Positions 20,480-27,699 of a stretch of 64,000 bases of DNA are shown piece by piece. The notes below the pieces were generated by a model, which worked only from the letters and a program-made list of their open reading frames with translations, ran no database searches and was not told the origin of the DNA. This stretch comes from Aliivibrio sp. S3MY1 (GTDB lineage Bacteria > Pseudomonadota > Gammaproteobacteria > Enterobacterales > Vibrionaceae), in contig NZ_JARACO010000002.1 in the NCBI RefSeq assembly GCF_028765575.1, forward strand, positions 154,733 to 218,732, read 5' to 3'. A program made the position numbers and the translations under genes. Position 1 is the first letter of the stretch. Each line of letters opens with the position of its first letter.

Positions 20480-21361
20480 TTATAGTGCTTTATTTGTCGC
20501 TCGCCCTTGCTGCCATGAACGCAACATCATAATTGACGTATAAAGAACCACAAAGGCGACTAACCAAGCAAGCATATCCACATCAAGCGATTTAACAATA
20601 AATGCCGCAATTAACACACCAATAGGTCCGGTAATAGCCACCACTAAAGAGGCTCTTGAATTTACAGCTCTCTGCTTGATAAAACCACCGGCAGAGAAGA
20701 AACATAAAAAAGCACATGAGCACATCATAATGGGAAATGCCGCTAATGGATTCATGCCTAATAAGTAAATCATTGTCATACACGGTGCGTATAAACCAAT
20801 CCCTACAGTCATTAATGCGCCAAAAATAAAGTTACCAATAATACCGATAACCAACTTCTCGCCACTTAATCCTAGCGCTTCACCTCCTAAAGGAAATAAA
20901 TCTAAACGACCAGCAAGCATAAGCAGTGCGACAATCAGCAAAGCACCCGCCATGATCAAACGGATCAACTGACGGTCAAAATTTGATACTAATCGAGCAC
21001 CAACCGTTGCACCAACACACGCCGCTATAATTAAACTAAGCAGTGTCGTTAAGTCCACATTAACTGCGGTAAGGAAAATCAATGCTTGAAACACGGTCGC
21101 CATGGTTGCTTGAGCGTTCAAGGTTCCCGGTAATACCTTGTCATCAATTAAATTAAACTGCTTATATCCAGCGGTTTTAATCGCAAAGCTTCCTACACCA
21201 AGAGTGTCACAAAAGTTTGCAAAACCACCTATAAGGCCGACTGCCCATATATTAGTGTCTTTTTCTGAAGCTTTCTTCTTTAGCCATAACGACACAAGCA
21301 TAAAAAGAAATGTTAGACCGCCAATCACAAGGCCTATTTGTAAAAGTAATAAAACCGTCAT
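20480..21361 (-). CDS. TSUP (TauE/SafE) family membrane transporter
   Basis: A predicted inner-membrane permease of the sulfite exporter TauE/SafE superfamily, 293 residues from the ATG at 21359-21361 (MTVLLLLQIGLVIGGLTFLF); a TTG ten codons earlier has no better ribosome site. It shows about eight hydrophobic helices and the motif GGFANFCDTLGVGSFAIKT, the GxGxxxx-type loop typical of the family, repeated in weaker form in the second half (GIGLYAPCMTMIYLLG). The substrate may be sulfite, an organosulfonate or another small anion; the context does not decide. It stands alone on the minus strand. Confidence 0.85.
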   Translation of the reverse strand: MTVLLLLQIGLVIGGLTFLFMLVSLWLKKKASEKDTNIWAVGLIGGFANFCDTLGVGSFAIKTAGYKQFNLIDDKVLPGTLNAQATMATVFQALIFLTAVNVDLTTLLSLIIAACVGATVGARLVSNFDRQLIRLIMAGALLIVALLMLAGRLDLFPLGGEALGLSGEKLVIGIIGNFIFGALMTVGIGLYAPCMTMIYLLGMNPLAAFPIMMCSCAFLCFFSAGGFIKQRAVNSRASLVVAITGPIGVLIAAFIVKSLDVDMLAWLVAFVVLYTSIMMLRSWQQGRATNKAL

Positions 21362-21665
21362 TAATACATCACATCGCTGAAATAATACCAAGAATAGTAA
21401 TTCAGATTAATGATAAAAACCAGAAAATCCCTTATACGCTAAAGGGTTAGCTCATTAAACAAACAACAATAATTTCACCTATTTTACATTTAATTGCTAT
21501 AAAATAGATTTCCGTGATCTGTAATTATAAACACCCGCTTTAAATACGTCTTACTTATGTTTTTTTAGCGTTACTTTTAACGTAATTTGATTTATTTCTT
21601 TGCAAAACAATGGCTATTTTGTTGGTTAATTTGACAAACAAAAAGTTATTTTCCTTTTATCTGCA

Positions 21666-21796
21666 AATCCTATTGTCATCATGTATGAACTAAGATAAAT
21701 GGGTTCGTGGGATCATTATGACTCGCCAATGACGTTCTAAACGTCTTGACTTAAATAAAAATGGGCAAAAGTAAATAAATACCTTTGCCCATTTTA
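21666..21796 (+). ncRNA. candidate small RNA (weak)
   Basis: The 435-base gap between the TSUP gene and the small secreted protein is otherwise empty. On the plus strand a perfect TTGACA (21631-21636), an 18-base spacer and TTTTAT (21655-21660) would start a transcript near 21666. It would contain the hairpin GACGTT-CTA-AACGTC (21732-21746) and end at a strong GC hairpin with TTTT (21756-21796). The same hairpin also terminates the converging gene at 21797, so this is only a suggestion. Confidence 0.2.
21756..21796 (-). terminator. terminator of the small secreted protein gene
   Basis: AAATGGGCAAA (in 21759-21769) pairs with TTTGCCCATTT (21783-21793) around an AT loop; on the minus strand it follows the stop codon at once and ends in a T-rich tract. 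Confidence 0.75.
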
Positions 21797-22132
21797 TTAG
21801 TAAGCTCGGTTATCCTGAGTAAATGACAAATCCATCGCTTGAGGTCGGATCCATGATTTTAATCCGCACTCTACTCTTAAAAAACTTACTATGTCTTTTG
21901 CATTTTCATAGGTCGTAAAGTCAGTCACTAAATAATACGTATCTTCTATTTTATATAGCGTCAATATATTACTACTACACTCTTTATAATTTAGTTCTGG
22001 CATGGATGAAAAAGCATAAGCCTGAACTCGATATATCACATCTTTGTTGTTTTCAGCTTCTTTTTCAAACAATTCACGACTAAAAGAAGTCCCACTAAAA
22101 AGTACACCTACTAGCAATAAATACTTAAACAC
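21797..22132 (-). CDS. small secreted protein of unknown function
   Basis: 111 residues from a GTG start at 22130-22132 with GGAT upstream on its strand. The first 18 residues (MFKYLLLVGVLFSGTSFS) form a signal peptide; the mature part of about 92 residues is mixed alpha/beta and has two cysteines (YKECSSN and RVECGLKS) that could make a disulfide in the periplasm. I do not recognise the family. It has its own terminator and no operon partner; the amidohydrolase gene lies 123 bases upstream on the same strand. Confidence 0.65.
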   Translation of the reverse strand: MFKYLLLVGVLFSGTSFSRELFEKEAENNKDVIYRVQAYAFSSMPELNYKECSSNILTLYKIEDTYYLVTDFTTYENAKDIVSFLRVECGLKSWIRPQAMDLSFTQDNRAY

Positions 22133-22255
22133 CCTATTTATCCGATAACCTATTTAAAGTTGAATAATAAGGGAAACAATCATCTTATTCTATCCATAAA
22201 ATAAGAATCTTTTAGAGCCTAACTAAGCATATAAAAATCAAGCTTTTATATAACT

Positions 22256-23692
22256 CTAATCCATTAAACTTTTTGATTTTATCGCTTTTTTAGACAGTTC
22301 TTTGGCAAAATCAGCAATATCGGATTCAAACGCTTCAACACTTTGTCGAATATCATCCAGTTGAATGGTCTGCATCTGACGCTGTTCCATGACCACTTTG
22401 CCATTTACGATCGTTGTTTCTACATTACTTGGATTGGCTTGATAAACCAATGTTGCGTATGGATCATAACTTGGCATCATATTCGCGGATTGAGTTTCAA
22501 CAATAATGATATCCGCTTTCTTTCCAACTTCTAAAGACCCAATTTCATCTTCCATGTGTAACGCTTTTGCACCCCCCATGGTTGCCATCTCGATCACTTG
22601 TTCTGGGATCATGATGGTTCTATCTGAGTGTTTTAAACGCTGCATATTGGCGGCATAACTTAAGGTACGCCATAAATCCACTTGGTTTGAGCTCATCGGT
22701 CCATCTGTCCCTAAACCAATTCGCATATCTTCACGGAACATATCCCAAGCAGGAGCAATACCTGTTGCGCCTTTCGCATTCGCCATTGGATTATAAACCA
22801 CACCAACATCAGCTTGCTTTAATAACGCTTGATCATGTTGAGATAAATGAATGCCATGAGCAATCACCATTCGTTCGTCCAGTACACCAATCTCTTCAAG
22901 ATATTCAACTGGAGAGCTCGCTTTGGTTGGATCTTTAATTCTTGTTTCTTCATTTGGAAATTCAGCCACATGAATTAAAACAGGCACATCATAATCTTGA
23001 GAAAGCTGATTGATCTCTTGAAGCTTTTCTTTACTTACTGTGTACACGGCATGAGGTGCATAAGCTGGCGTAATTAACGGATCATTTTGATATTCTTCAA
23101 TAAATGACTGAGCATATTGAATACCACCATACGGTTGTTTAGCATCCACTACTGGGAATTTAATAACGGTTTCGCCCAGTACGGCTCTTAATCCAACTTC
23201 TTTGGTCGCCTTGGCCATTTCATCCATGTGGTAATACATATCGGCATAAGTGGTAACGCCGCTTTGCGCTAAATCGATAGCACCGAGCTTAGTGGCATTA
23301 TAAATTAATTCACGACTTAACTTTTGCGCTTCTAATGGGAAGAAGTAGGCAAATAATCGATTAGAAATGCCTTCTTCACCTAAACCACGAAATGCAATCA
23401 TCGGAAGGTGGTTATGAGCATTAATCATTCCCGGCATTACAATGCCGTCATTCGCATCTATATTTTTTGGCGCATAATATTGTTCTAGTAATGTCGCATC
23501 ACCTACTGCAATAATTTTATCGTTTTTAACCACCACGACACCATCATCAATCACTTGCATATCGGCGTTTACGGTTAACACTTGTCCGTTATTGATGATC
23601 AAATCTGCATTATATTCTTGTTGTTTTGCTGTCGCTCCACAACCCGATAACAAGATGGCGCTAATACTTAATACCAAGCTTTTAAGCTTCAT
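22256..23692 (-). CDS. lipoprotein amidohydrolase of the MTA/SAH deaminase type
   Basis: A 478-residue metal-dependent hydrolase of the TrzA/AtzA/MtaD branch, which deaminates or dechlorinates purine- and triazine-like rings. All expected metal or catalytic residues are visible: HxH (His93, His95 in INAHNHLP), His214 (APHAVYT), His241 and Glu244 (HVAEF), His279 (AHGIHLS) and Asp330 (GTDGPMSSN). Oddly for a family that is normally cytoplasmic, it begins with a lipoprotein signal (MKLKSLVLSISAILLSGC, lipobox cysteine at residue 18), so the enzyme should be anchored in the envelope and act on periplasmic substrates. It ends with a helical tail. The substrate is unknown; S-adenosylhomocysteine, methylthioadenosine, guanine-like compounds or others are possible. 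Confidence 0.85.
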   Translation of the reverse strand: MKLKSLVLSISAILLSGCGATAKQQEYNADLIINNGQVLTVNADMQVIDDGVVVVKNDKIIAVGDATLLEQYYAPKNIDANDGIVMPGMINAHNHLPMIAFRGLGEEGISNRLFAYFFPLEAQKLSRELIYNATKLGAIDLAQSGVTTYADMYYHMDEMAKATKEVGLRAVLGETVIKFPVVDAKQPYGGIQYAQSFIEEYQNDPLITPAYAPHAVYTVSKEKLQEINQLSQDYDVPVLIHVAEFPNEETRIKDPTKASSPVEYLEEIGVLDERMVIAHGIHLSQHDQALLKQADVGVVYNPMANAKGATGIAPAWDMFREDMRIGLGTDGPMSSNQVDLWRTLSYAANMQRLKHSDRTIMIPEQVIEMATMGGAKALHMEDEIGSLEVGKKADIIIVETQSANMMPSYDPYATLVYQANPSNVETTIVNGKVVMEQRQMQTIQLDDIRQSVEAFESDIADFAKELSKKAIKSKSLMD

Positions 23693-23727
23693 TCCTAAAC
23701 CTTAATCATGCCCCCACAAATAAAAAA

Positions 23728-23756
23728 AGAAGCATTGGGGAAAATGCTTCTTCTTT
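23728..23756 (-). terminator. terminator of the VTT/redoxin operon
   Basis: Arms AAGAAGCATT (23728-23737) and AATGCTTCTT (23743-23752), followed on the minus strand by seven T; it lies 82 bases after the VTT gene stop. Confidence 0.75.
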
Positions 23757-23837
23757 GGTTAATTTAATTGATAACTTAAATAATTACGAGATAACTCTTC
23801 CTATCAAACCATAATAGTGTGGGATAGGTCTCTCTAT

Positions 23838-24527
23838 TTACTTCTCTTTTACTTGAGAGCGGCGCTTTTGAATTTGTGCCATAACAAACTTAATCATTAT
23901 TGGGAATAAACCAAGCAAGGCTAGTGAACCTAATATCTGCGGTGATATTAGCCCAGACAGCGAGGTTATTTCTGATAATTGCGTACCCGCATTTAAATAT
24001 ACCATTGTCCCAGGCAGCATACCTAACTGACTAAATAGATAAAAACGACCTACCGATATTTTAGTTAATCCCATTAATAGATTGATTAAGAAGAACGGAA
24101 ACACAGGGATCAAGCGTAATGTCAGCAAATAAAACGCCCCGTCTTTTTCCACACCTTCATTAATCGCTACCAACTTATCTTTAAACTTACTGTCTACCCA
24201 CTCTCTTAATAAGTAGCGGCTACTTAGAAATGCAATCGTTGCCCCAATACTACTCGCAAACGATACGAGCAATAAACTCCACCAAAAACCAAACAGGGCA
24301 GCACCAAGCAAGGTAACAACAGCCGCACCAGGAATAGAAAGTGCCGTAACTACCACATAAGAGATAAAATAAATGGCACTGTAGATCAACAAATTAGCTT
24401 GTATGTCACTTTGTACGTTTTGATGAAAGGCTTTTACCTGATCTAACGTTAACAAGTGTCCAAAATTAAAATAAACCACAGAAAACGAGATCAAAAGAGC
24501 GACAAGTAATATCACTTTCTTATTCAT
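23838..24527 (-). CDS. TVP38/TMEM64 (VTT domain) membrane protein
   Basis: A 229-residue inner-membrane protein of the DedA-related VTT family. It has an N-terminal helix (residues 5-25), then the VTT core with the re-entrant-loop motifs SIPGAAVVTLLGAALFG and LRLIPVFPFFLINLLMG, and C-terminal helices ending in a basic tail (KRRSQVKEK). Family members are thought to move lipids or take part in membrane homeostasis; some vibrio homologues stand next to redox proteins. It overlaps the upstream redoxin gene by 8 bases and has AGGAG six bases before its ATG, so the two are translationally coupled. Confidence 0.88.
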   Translation of the reverse strand: MNKKVILLVALLISFSVVYFNFGHLLTLDQVKAFHQNVQSDIQANLLIYSAIYFISYVVVTALSIPGAAVVTLLGAALFGFWWSLLLVSFASSIGATIAFLSSRYLLREWVDSKFKDKLVAINEGVEKDGAFYLLTLRLIPVFPFFLINLLMGLTKISVGRFYLFSQLGMLPGTMVYLNAGTQLSEITSLSGLISPQILGSLALLGLFPIMIKFVMAQIQKRRSQVKEK

Positions 24528-25104
24528 AGTGCTCTCCTGTTGTTACATTGGTATTCATGATTTTACTTAGCTCATCAAAACCACCTACGTATTTACCATC
24601 CAACCAAATTTGAGGTACCGTCACTGGCGTTTTCTCACCAATAATGGCTTTAACCTCTGGGATCATACGATATAAAGAAGCACTGTCTTTCACCACATCG
24701 TGATAAATATAGTCAACTCCCGCCTCATCTAATGCGGCTTTCGCTTTAATGCAATATGGACACGTCGCCTTACCAAACACTACATTGCCTTTGATATCAT
24801 CACGCTTAGCAACTTGAGCGATCACTGATTGAACTAAAACACCACGATTTAATGCTTCACCTTGGCTAATCACTTTGTCTTCAACAATAATAATTGGTGC
24901 GTGCCATGCTTTAAGTTTTAAAGGCTCCCACCAATGGGATAACCAATCTTTAACCTCAAGCTCAATAGGAATGCCTGCAAGCTCTGTCTCAAAAGTATCT
25001 TGAAGAATATCTTTAGTTAAAGTGCATTCCCCACAAGGGATGTTTACTTTGAATGGACCCCAACTGCCTGCCCAGCGATATAATGTGATTTTTATTGGTT
25101 TCAT
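24520..25104 (-). CDS. tandem redoxin with C-terminal glutaredoxin
   Basis: 194 residues made of two thioredoxin-fold halves. The C-terminal half is a normal glutaredoxin with the dithiol site CPYC (Cys115, Cys118), the cis-proline segment VTVPQIWLDG and the GGFDEL glutathione-binding end. The N-terminal half begins ITLYRWAGSWGPFKV and holds a different pair, CGEC (Cys24, Cys27), followed by strands and a segment (HAPIIIVEDKVISQGEAL) that resembles the end of a redoxin fold; its first beta strand lacks the usual CxxC context, so it may be a divergent domain. GGGAG lies five bases before the ATG. Its promoter carries one of the three TetR-type palindromes. Confidence 0.82.
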   Translation of the reverse strand: MKPIKITLYRWAGSWGPFKVNIPCGECTLTKDILQDTFETELAGIPIELEVKDWLSHWWEPLKLKAWHAPIIIVEDKVISQGEALNRGVLVQSVIAQVAKRDDIKGNVVFGKATCPYCIKAKAALDEAGVDYIYHDVVKDSASLYRMIPEVKAIIGEKTPVTVPQIWLDGKYVGGFDELSKIMNTNVTTGEHYE

Positions 25105-25140
25105 TGTGACTCCCCTATCAGCAAACTGATTATTAAAATT

Positions 25141-25159
25141 AAACTGAACCGTTTAGTTT
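25141..25159. promoter_or_regulatory. TetR-type operator in the redoxin-VTT promoter
   Basis: 19-bp palindrome AAACTGAAC-C-GTTTAGTTT, 8 of 9 arm pairs matching. It is the same motif as the sites at 26281 and 26337 and adjoins the -10 box at 25160-25165. Confidence 0.75.
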
Positions 25160-25187
25160 AATTTAGTTGAATTTCAACTTAAGTCAA
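25160..25187 (-). promoter_or_regulatory. promoter of the redoxin-VTT operon
   Basis: On the minus strand TTGACT (25182-25187), a 16-base spacer and TAAATT (25160-25165), immediately followed by the palindrome. The layout is nearly identical to the DUF417 promoter at 26309. Confidence 0.6.
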
Positions 25188-25274
25188 CCTTTATGATCCA
25201 TTTATATTGCAGGATATAAGTATATGCTAAGAAAAATAGTTTTGAGATGTAGTAACACGTCTATTTAATAGGAG

Positions 25275-25655
25275 TTATAAATAGTTAGAGAGTTCAATTA
25301 AATTACCATCAGGATCTCGCAAATAAACTGATATTATCTTACCTATCGCACCTGTTCGTTGGATTGGGCCATCAATAATAGTTACGCCTTGTGACGCAAT
25401 ATGGCTTTGAACCTCACAAATTGACATATGAGTGATAAAACACAGATCAGCACTGCCACTTTGAACCTGTTCCGCCTTGGGTTCAAACTCATTTCCTAGT
25501 TGATGGAGGTTTATCTTTTGCTCACCAAAAGTAAGGGCAACCCTGCCCTCACCAAAGGTGGTCATATCCATTCCAAGCACGTTTGAATAAAACCGACTCG
25601 TCACTTCAATATCTTTAACGGTTAATACTAGATGATCTAAACGTGCAACTTTCAT
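25275..25655 (-). CDS. VOC (glyoxalase/dioxygenase fold) protein, GLOD5-like
   Basis: 126 residues with the paired beta-alpha-beta-beta-beta modules of the vicinal oxygen chelate fold: module one begins RLDHLVLTVKDIEVTSRFYSNVLGM, module two ends VYLRDPDGNLIELSNYL. Candidate metal ligands are His8 in LDHLV, His51 in INLHQLG and the Glu in NLIELS. It resembles the GLOD5-like subgroup, whose reaction is unclear; related proteins detoxify electrophiles or confer drug resistance. It starts 32 bases after the tetR stop with AGGGA upstream, so it is probably the second gene of a tetR-voc operon. Confidence 0.85.
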   Translation of the reverse strand: MKVARLDHLVLTVKDIEVTSRFYSNVLGMDMTTFGEGRVALTFGEQKINLHQLGNEFEPKAEQVQSGSADLCFITHMSICEVQSHIASQGVTIIDGPIQRTGAIGKIISVYLRDPDGNLIELSNYL

Positions 25656-25687
25656 GATTCATTCCCTATGAAACAAAAGCGTAAACA

Positions 25688-26248
25688 TTATTCAGAGGTA
25701 AAGATAATATCTAAAAACATTTGATGGGCTAATTTAATAAGCTTTACATCTTTTGTTAGCTGTAACGAAGCCAATAATCCGTTATAAACTAATCCTACTT
25801 TTTTAGCCTTTAACTCTGCATCTACAATATTGTGTCTTTTAAACAACTCAATCAATAGTTCTTGAGTCCGTTGTTTATACTGCGCACTTACCTCAGTAAT
25901 ACCTTGATCTTCACTGCTGTATTCACTGTATGCCAGTTGAAAATAGCAGCCATTAAATGATTCAATATCAATATACCCTGCAAGACCTTCAAAACGCAGC
26001 GCTATTTTTTCTTCTAATGTTAGATCTGTATTTTCATACAAAGCTTGAACGTAAGAAAGAGACTGCTGGCCAAACAAATCCAATGCGTTGGCAATTAAAT
26101 TCTCTTTAGATTGAAAATACTTATAAATGGTCGCTTTAGATAACCCCGTCGCTGCGGTAATTTTATCCATACTTGTACCATGAAAACCATGTATTGCGCA
26201 CAGTTCTATCGTCTTTTTTAGTGCGTTTACTCTTTTTTCTTCTTTCAT
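25688..26248 (-). CDS. TetR-family transcriptional repressor
   Basis: 186 residues with an N-terminal TetR helix-turn-helix (residues 8-52: GFHGTSMDKITAATGLSKAT, then IYKYFQSKENLI) and a helical ligand domain. Two cysteines stand out: Cys17 in the first helix and Cys101 in FNGCYFQLAYSEY; the second falls in the place where several TetR proteins, including the electrophile/hypochlorite sensor NemR, carry a conserved GC motif. A redox or electrophile signal is therefore plausible but inferred. Strong ribosome site GGAGGG six bases before ATG. Its own promoter contains a copy of the palindrome found at two neighbouring promoters, indicating autoregulation. Confidence 0.9.
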   Translation of the reverse strand: MKEEKRVNALKKTIELCAIHGFHGTSMDKITAATGLSKATIYKYFQSKENLIANALDLFGQQSLSYVQALYENTDLTLEEKIALRFEGLAGYIDIESFNGCYFQLAYSEYSSEDQGITEVSAQYKQRTQELLIELFKRHNIVDAELKAKKVGLVYNGLLASLQLTKDVKLIKLAHQMFLDIIFTSE

Positions 26249-26272
26249 ACACCACCCTCCATTAATGCTGTG

Positions 26273-26301
26273 ATTTTAGCAAAATAAACTGTTTAGTTCA
26301 A
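26273..26301 (-). promoter_or_regulatory. tetR promoter with internal operator
   Basis: On the minus strand TTGAAC (26296-26301), 17-base spacer, TAAAAT (26273-26278). The spacer and -35 box are covered by a palindrome at 26281-26299 (AAAATAAAC-T-GTTTAGTTC, 7 of 9 pairs), the weakest of the three sites. Confidence 0.65.
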
Positions 26302-26308
26302 AAATTGA

Positions 26309-26355
26309 TTGACAGGGTCAAAATAAACGTTAAATTAAACTAAACGGTTTAGTTT
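26309..26355 (+). promoter_or_regulatory. DUF417 gene promoter and perfect TetR-type operator
   Basis: TTGACA (26309-26314), 16-base spacer, TAAATT (26331-26336), then at once the perfect palindrome AAACTAAAC-G-GTTTAGTTT (26337-26355), which would cover the transcription start. A repressor bound here would block transcription directly. Confidence 0.75.
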
Positions 26356-26373
26356 ATTAATCAGGAGATGAAA

Positions 26374-26826
26374 ATGAATACTAAAACTTGTAAAGCAATC
26401 TCAGCAGAAACCTCGTTAGGTTATAAAATTGGGGTCTTTGGTGTCGTACTTACCCTACTTTGGATAGGTATTTTTAAATTTACCCCAACAGAAGCGGCAG
26501 CTATCGAACCCTTGGTAGCAAATCACCCTTTAATGGGTTGGATATATGGGTTTATGTCAGTACAAATGGTATCAAATATCATTGGATTAACTGAAATCGT
26601 GATAGCTATAGGACTTATTGCTGGCTTTGTTAAGCCTAAGGTTGGTTACTATTCCGGCATTCTTGCCCTACTTACTTTTATTGCGACGCTTAGCTTCTTA
26701 GCAACGACACCTAACACATGGAAAGTTGTTGATGGTGTGCTAACAACCAGCTTCTTTTTACTTAAAGATATTGTGTTTATCTCTGTATCACTATTGGTGA
26801 TTGAGCATAATAAAAAATACCTATAA
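26374..26826 (+). CDS. DUF417 (YkgB/RclC-like) membrane protein
   Basis: An inner-membrane protein of about 150 residues with four hydrophobic helices. I use the ATG at 26374, six bases after AGGAG; an ATG two codons earlier lies too close to that site. The first helix contains GVFGVVLTLLWIGIFKFTPTEAAAIEPLV, whose KFTPTEA.I.P segment is a DUF417 hallmark, and helix four is FFLLKDIVFISVSLLVI. E. coli RclC, a member, belongs to a reactive-chlorine-induced operon. The gene diverges from tetR and its promoter has the best operator copy, so it is a probable target of the repressor. Confidence 0.85.
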   Translation: MNTKTCKAISAETSLGYKIGVFGVVLTLLWIGIFKFTPTEAAAIEPLVANHPLMGWIYGFMSVQMVSNIIGLTEIVIAIGLIAGFVKPKVGYYSGILALLTFIATLSFLATTPNTWKVVDGVLTTSFFLLKDIVFISVSLLVIEHNKKYL

Positions 26827-26832
26827 TAAATA

Positions 26833-26877
26833 AAAACAGCCTGCTCTATCCTTATTAAGCGGGCTGTTATATTTTTT
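26833..26877 (+). terminator. terminator after the DUF417 gene
   Basis: AACAGCCTGCT and AGCGGGCTGTT (26835-26845, 26858-26868) form an 11-pair stem with one G-U wobble, followed by ATATTTTTT. Confidence 0.75.
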
Positions 26878-26942
26878 GATGTTAAGCAGAGATCACCCTT
26901 GCATGTGTAAGCTCTACTTAAGACCAATCCAATCACATATAT

Positions 26943-27353
26943 TTATAAATGCTTAGGAATTGATCTTGGTTTACCGCTTGAATCTATTGCTACATAGTTA
27001 AATGTTGCTTCACAGACTTGAAAACGATGACTAACTTCGTCTTCTTTAATTGGTTTAACCCACACTTCTAAATCAATCGACATAGACGTTCGTCCAATTT
27101 TGATACATTCACCATAGCAACAAACCACATCACCAACACTTACTGGCTTTTTAAATGTAATGCTAGACACTGAAACCGTCACAATACGCCCACCTGATAT
27201 TTCTTGTGCTAAAATTGCACCAGCTAAATCAAGCTGAGACATAATCCAGCCACCAAAAATATCACCATTAGCATTAGTATCTGCAGGCATAGAAAGAGTT
27301 CGAAGAAGAAGCTGCCCTTTAGGTGTTTGGTTAGTGTTTAACTCAGTACTCAA
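26943..27353 (-). CDS. yciA: acyl-CoA thioesterase YciA
   Basis: Hot-dog-fold thioesterase that hydrolyses a broad range of acyl-CoAs in the cytoplasm. The 136 residues include the family block MPADTNANGDIFGGWIMSQ with the catalytic Asp, then VSVGDVVCCYGECIKIG. The only in-frame start consistent with the E. coli N-terminus (MST...) is a TTG at 27351-27353 with GGAT upstream, so the gene seems to use TTG. It converges on the DUF417 gene. Confidence 0.93.
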   Translation of the reverse strand: MSTELNTNQTPKGQLLLRTLSMPADTNANGDIFGGWIMSQLDLAGAILAQEISGGRIVTVSVSSITFKKPVSVGDVVCCYGECIKIGRTSMSIDLEVWVKPIKEDEVSHRFQVCEATFNYVAIDSSGKPRSIPKHL

Positions 27354-27699
27354 AACGATTATCCATACAAAGTAATTTCGTGAAAGATATCACATTTTTA
27401 AACTATCGTCAGAGGTATTCACTCTAATAAAGAATTTATCCTCACAATGAATTCAATAGTAGCCACCTTACCCTTAAGCCTACAATAATTAAATATACAA
27501 AAGGTTTTGTATTATCATTTTCAATTACTTTTACATTCACCAAGTGAAGTGATTTATATCTAGTATTTACCTCACTTATAAAATACTATTCACCAAAAGG
27601 CACTTATAAATAATAGCCTTAATGTAGCATGTCGATAATAACGCTGCTTGTTCATAATCTGAACATATAATTATATAAATTAGAATAGAATTACATATT
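27354..27699. other. 346-base AT-rich gap between yciA and the propeller lipoprotein gene
   Basis: Holds the promoters of the two diverging genes. A ten-base direct repeat CACTTATAAA occurs twice about 30 bases apart near 27573 and 27600. No RNA gene or further coding frame is evident; no clear ribosome site precedes the ATG at 27700. Confidence 0.4.
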
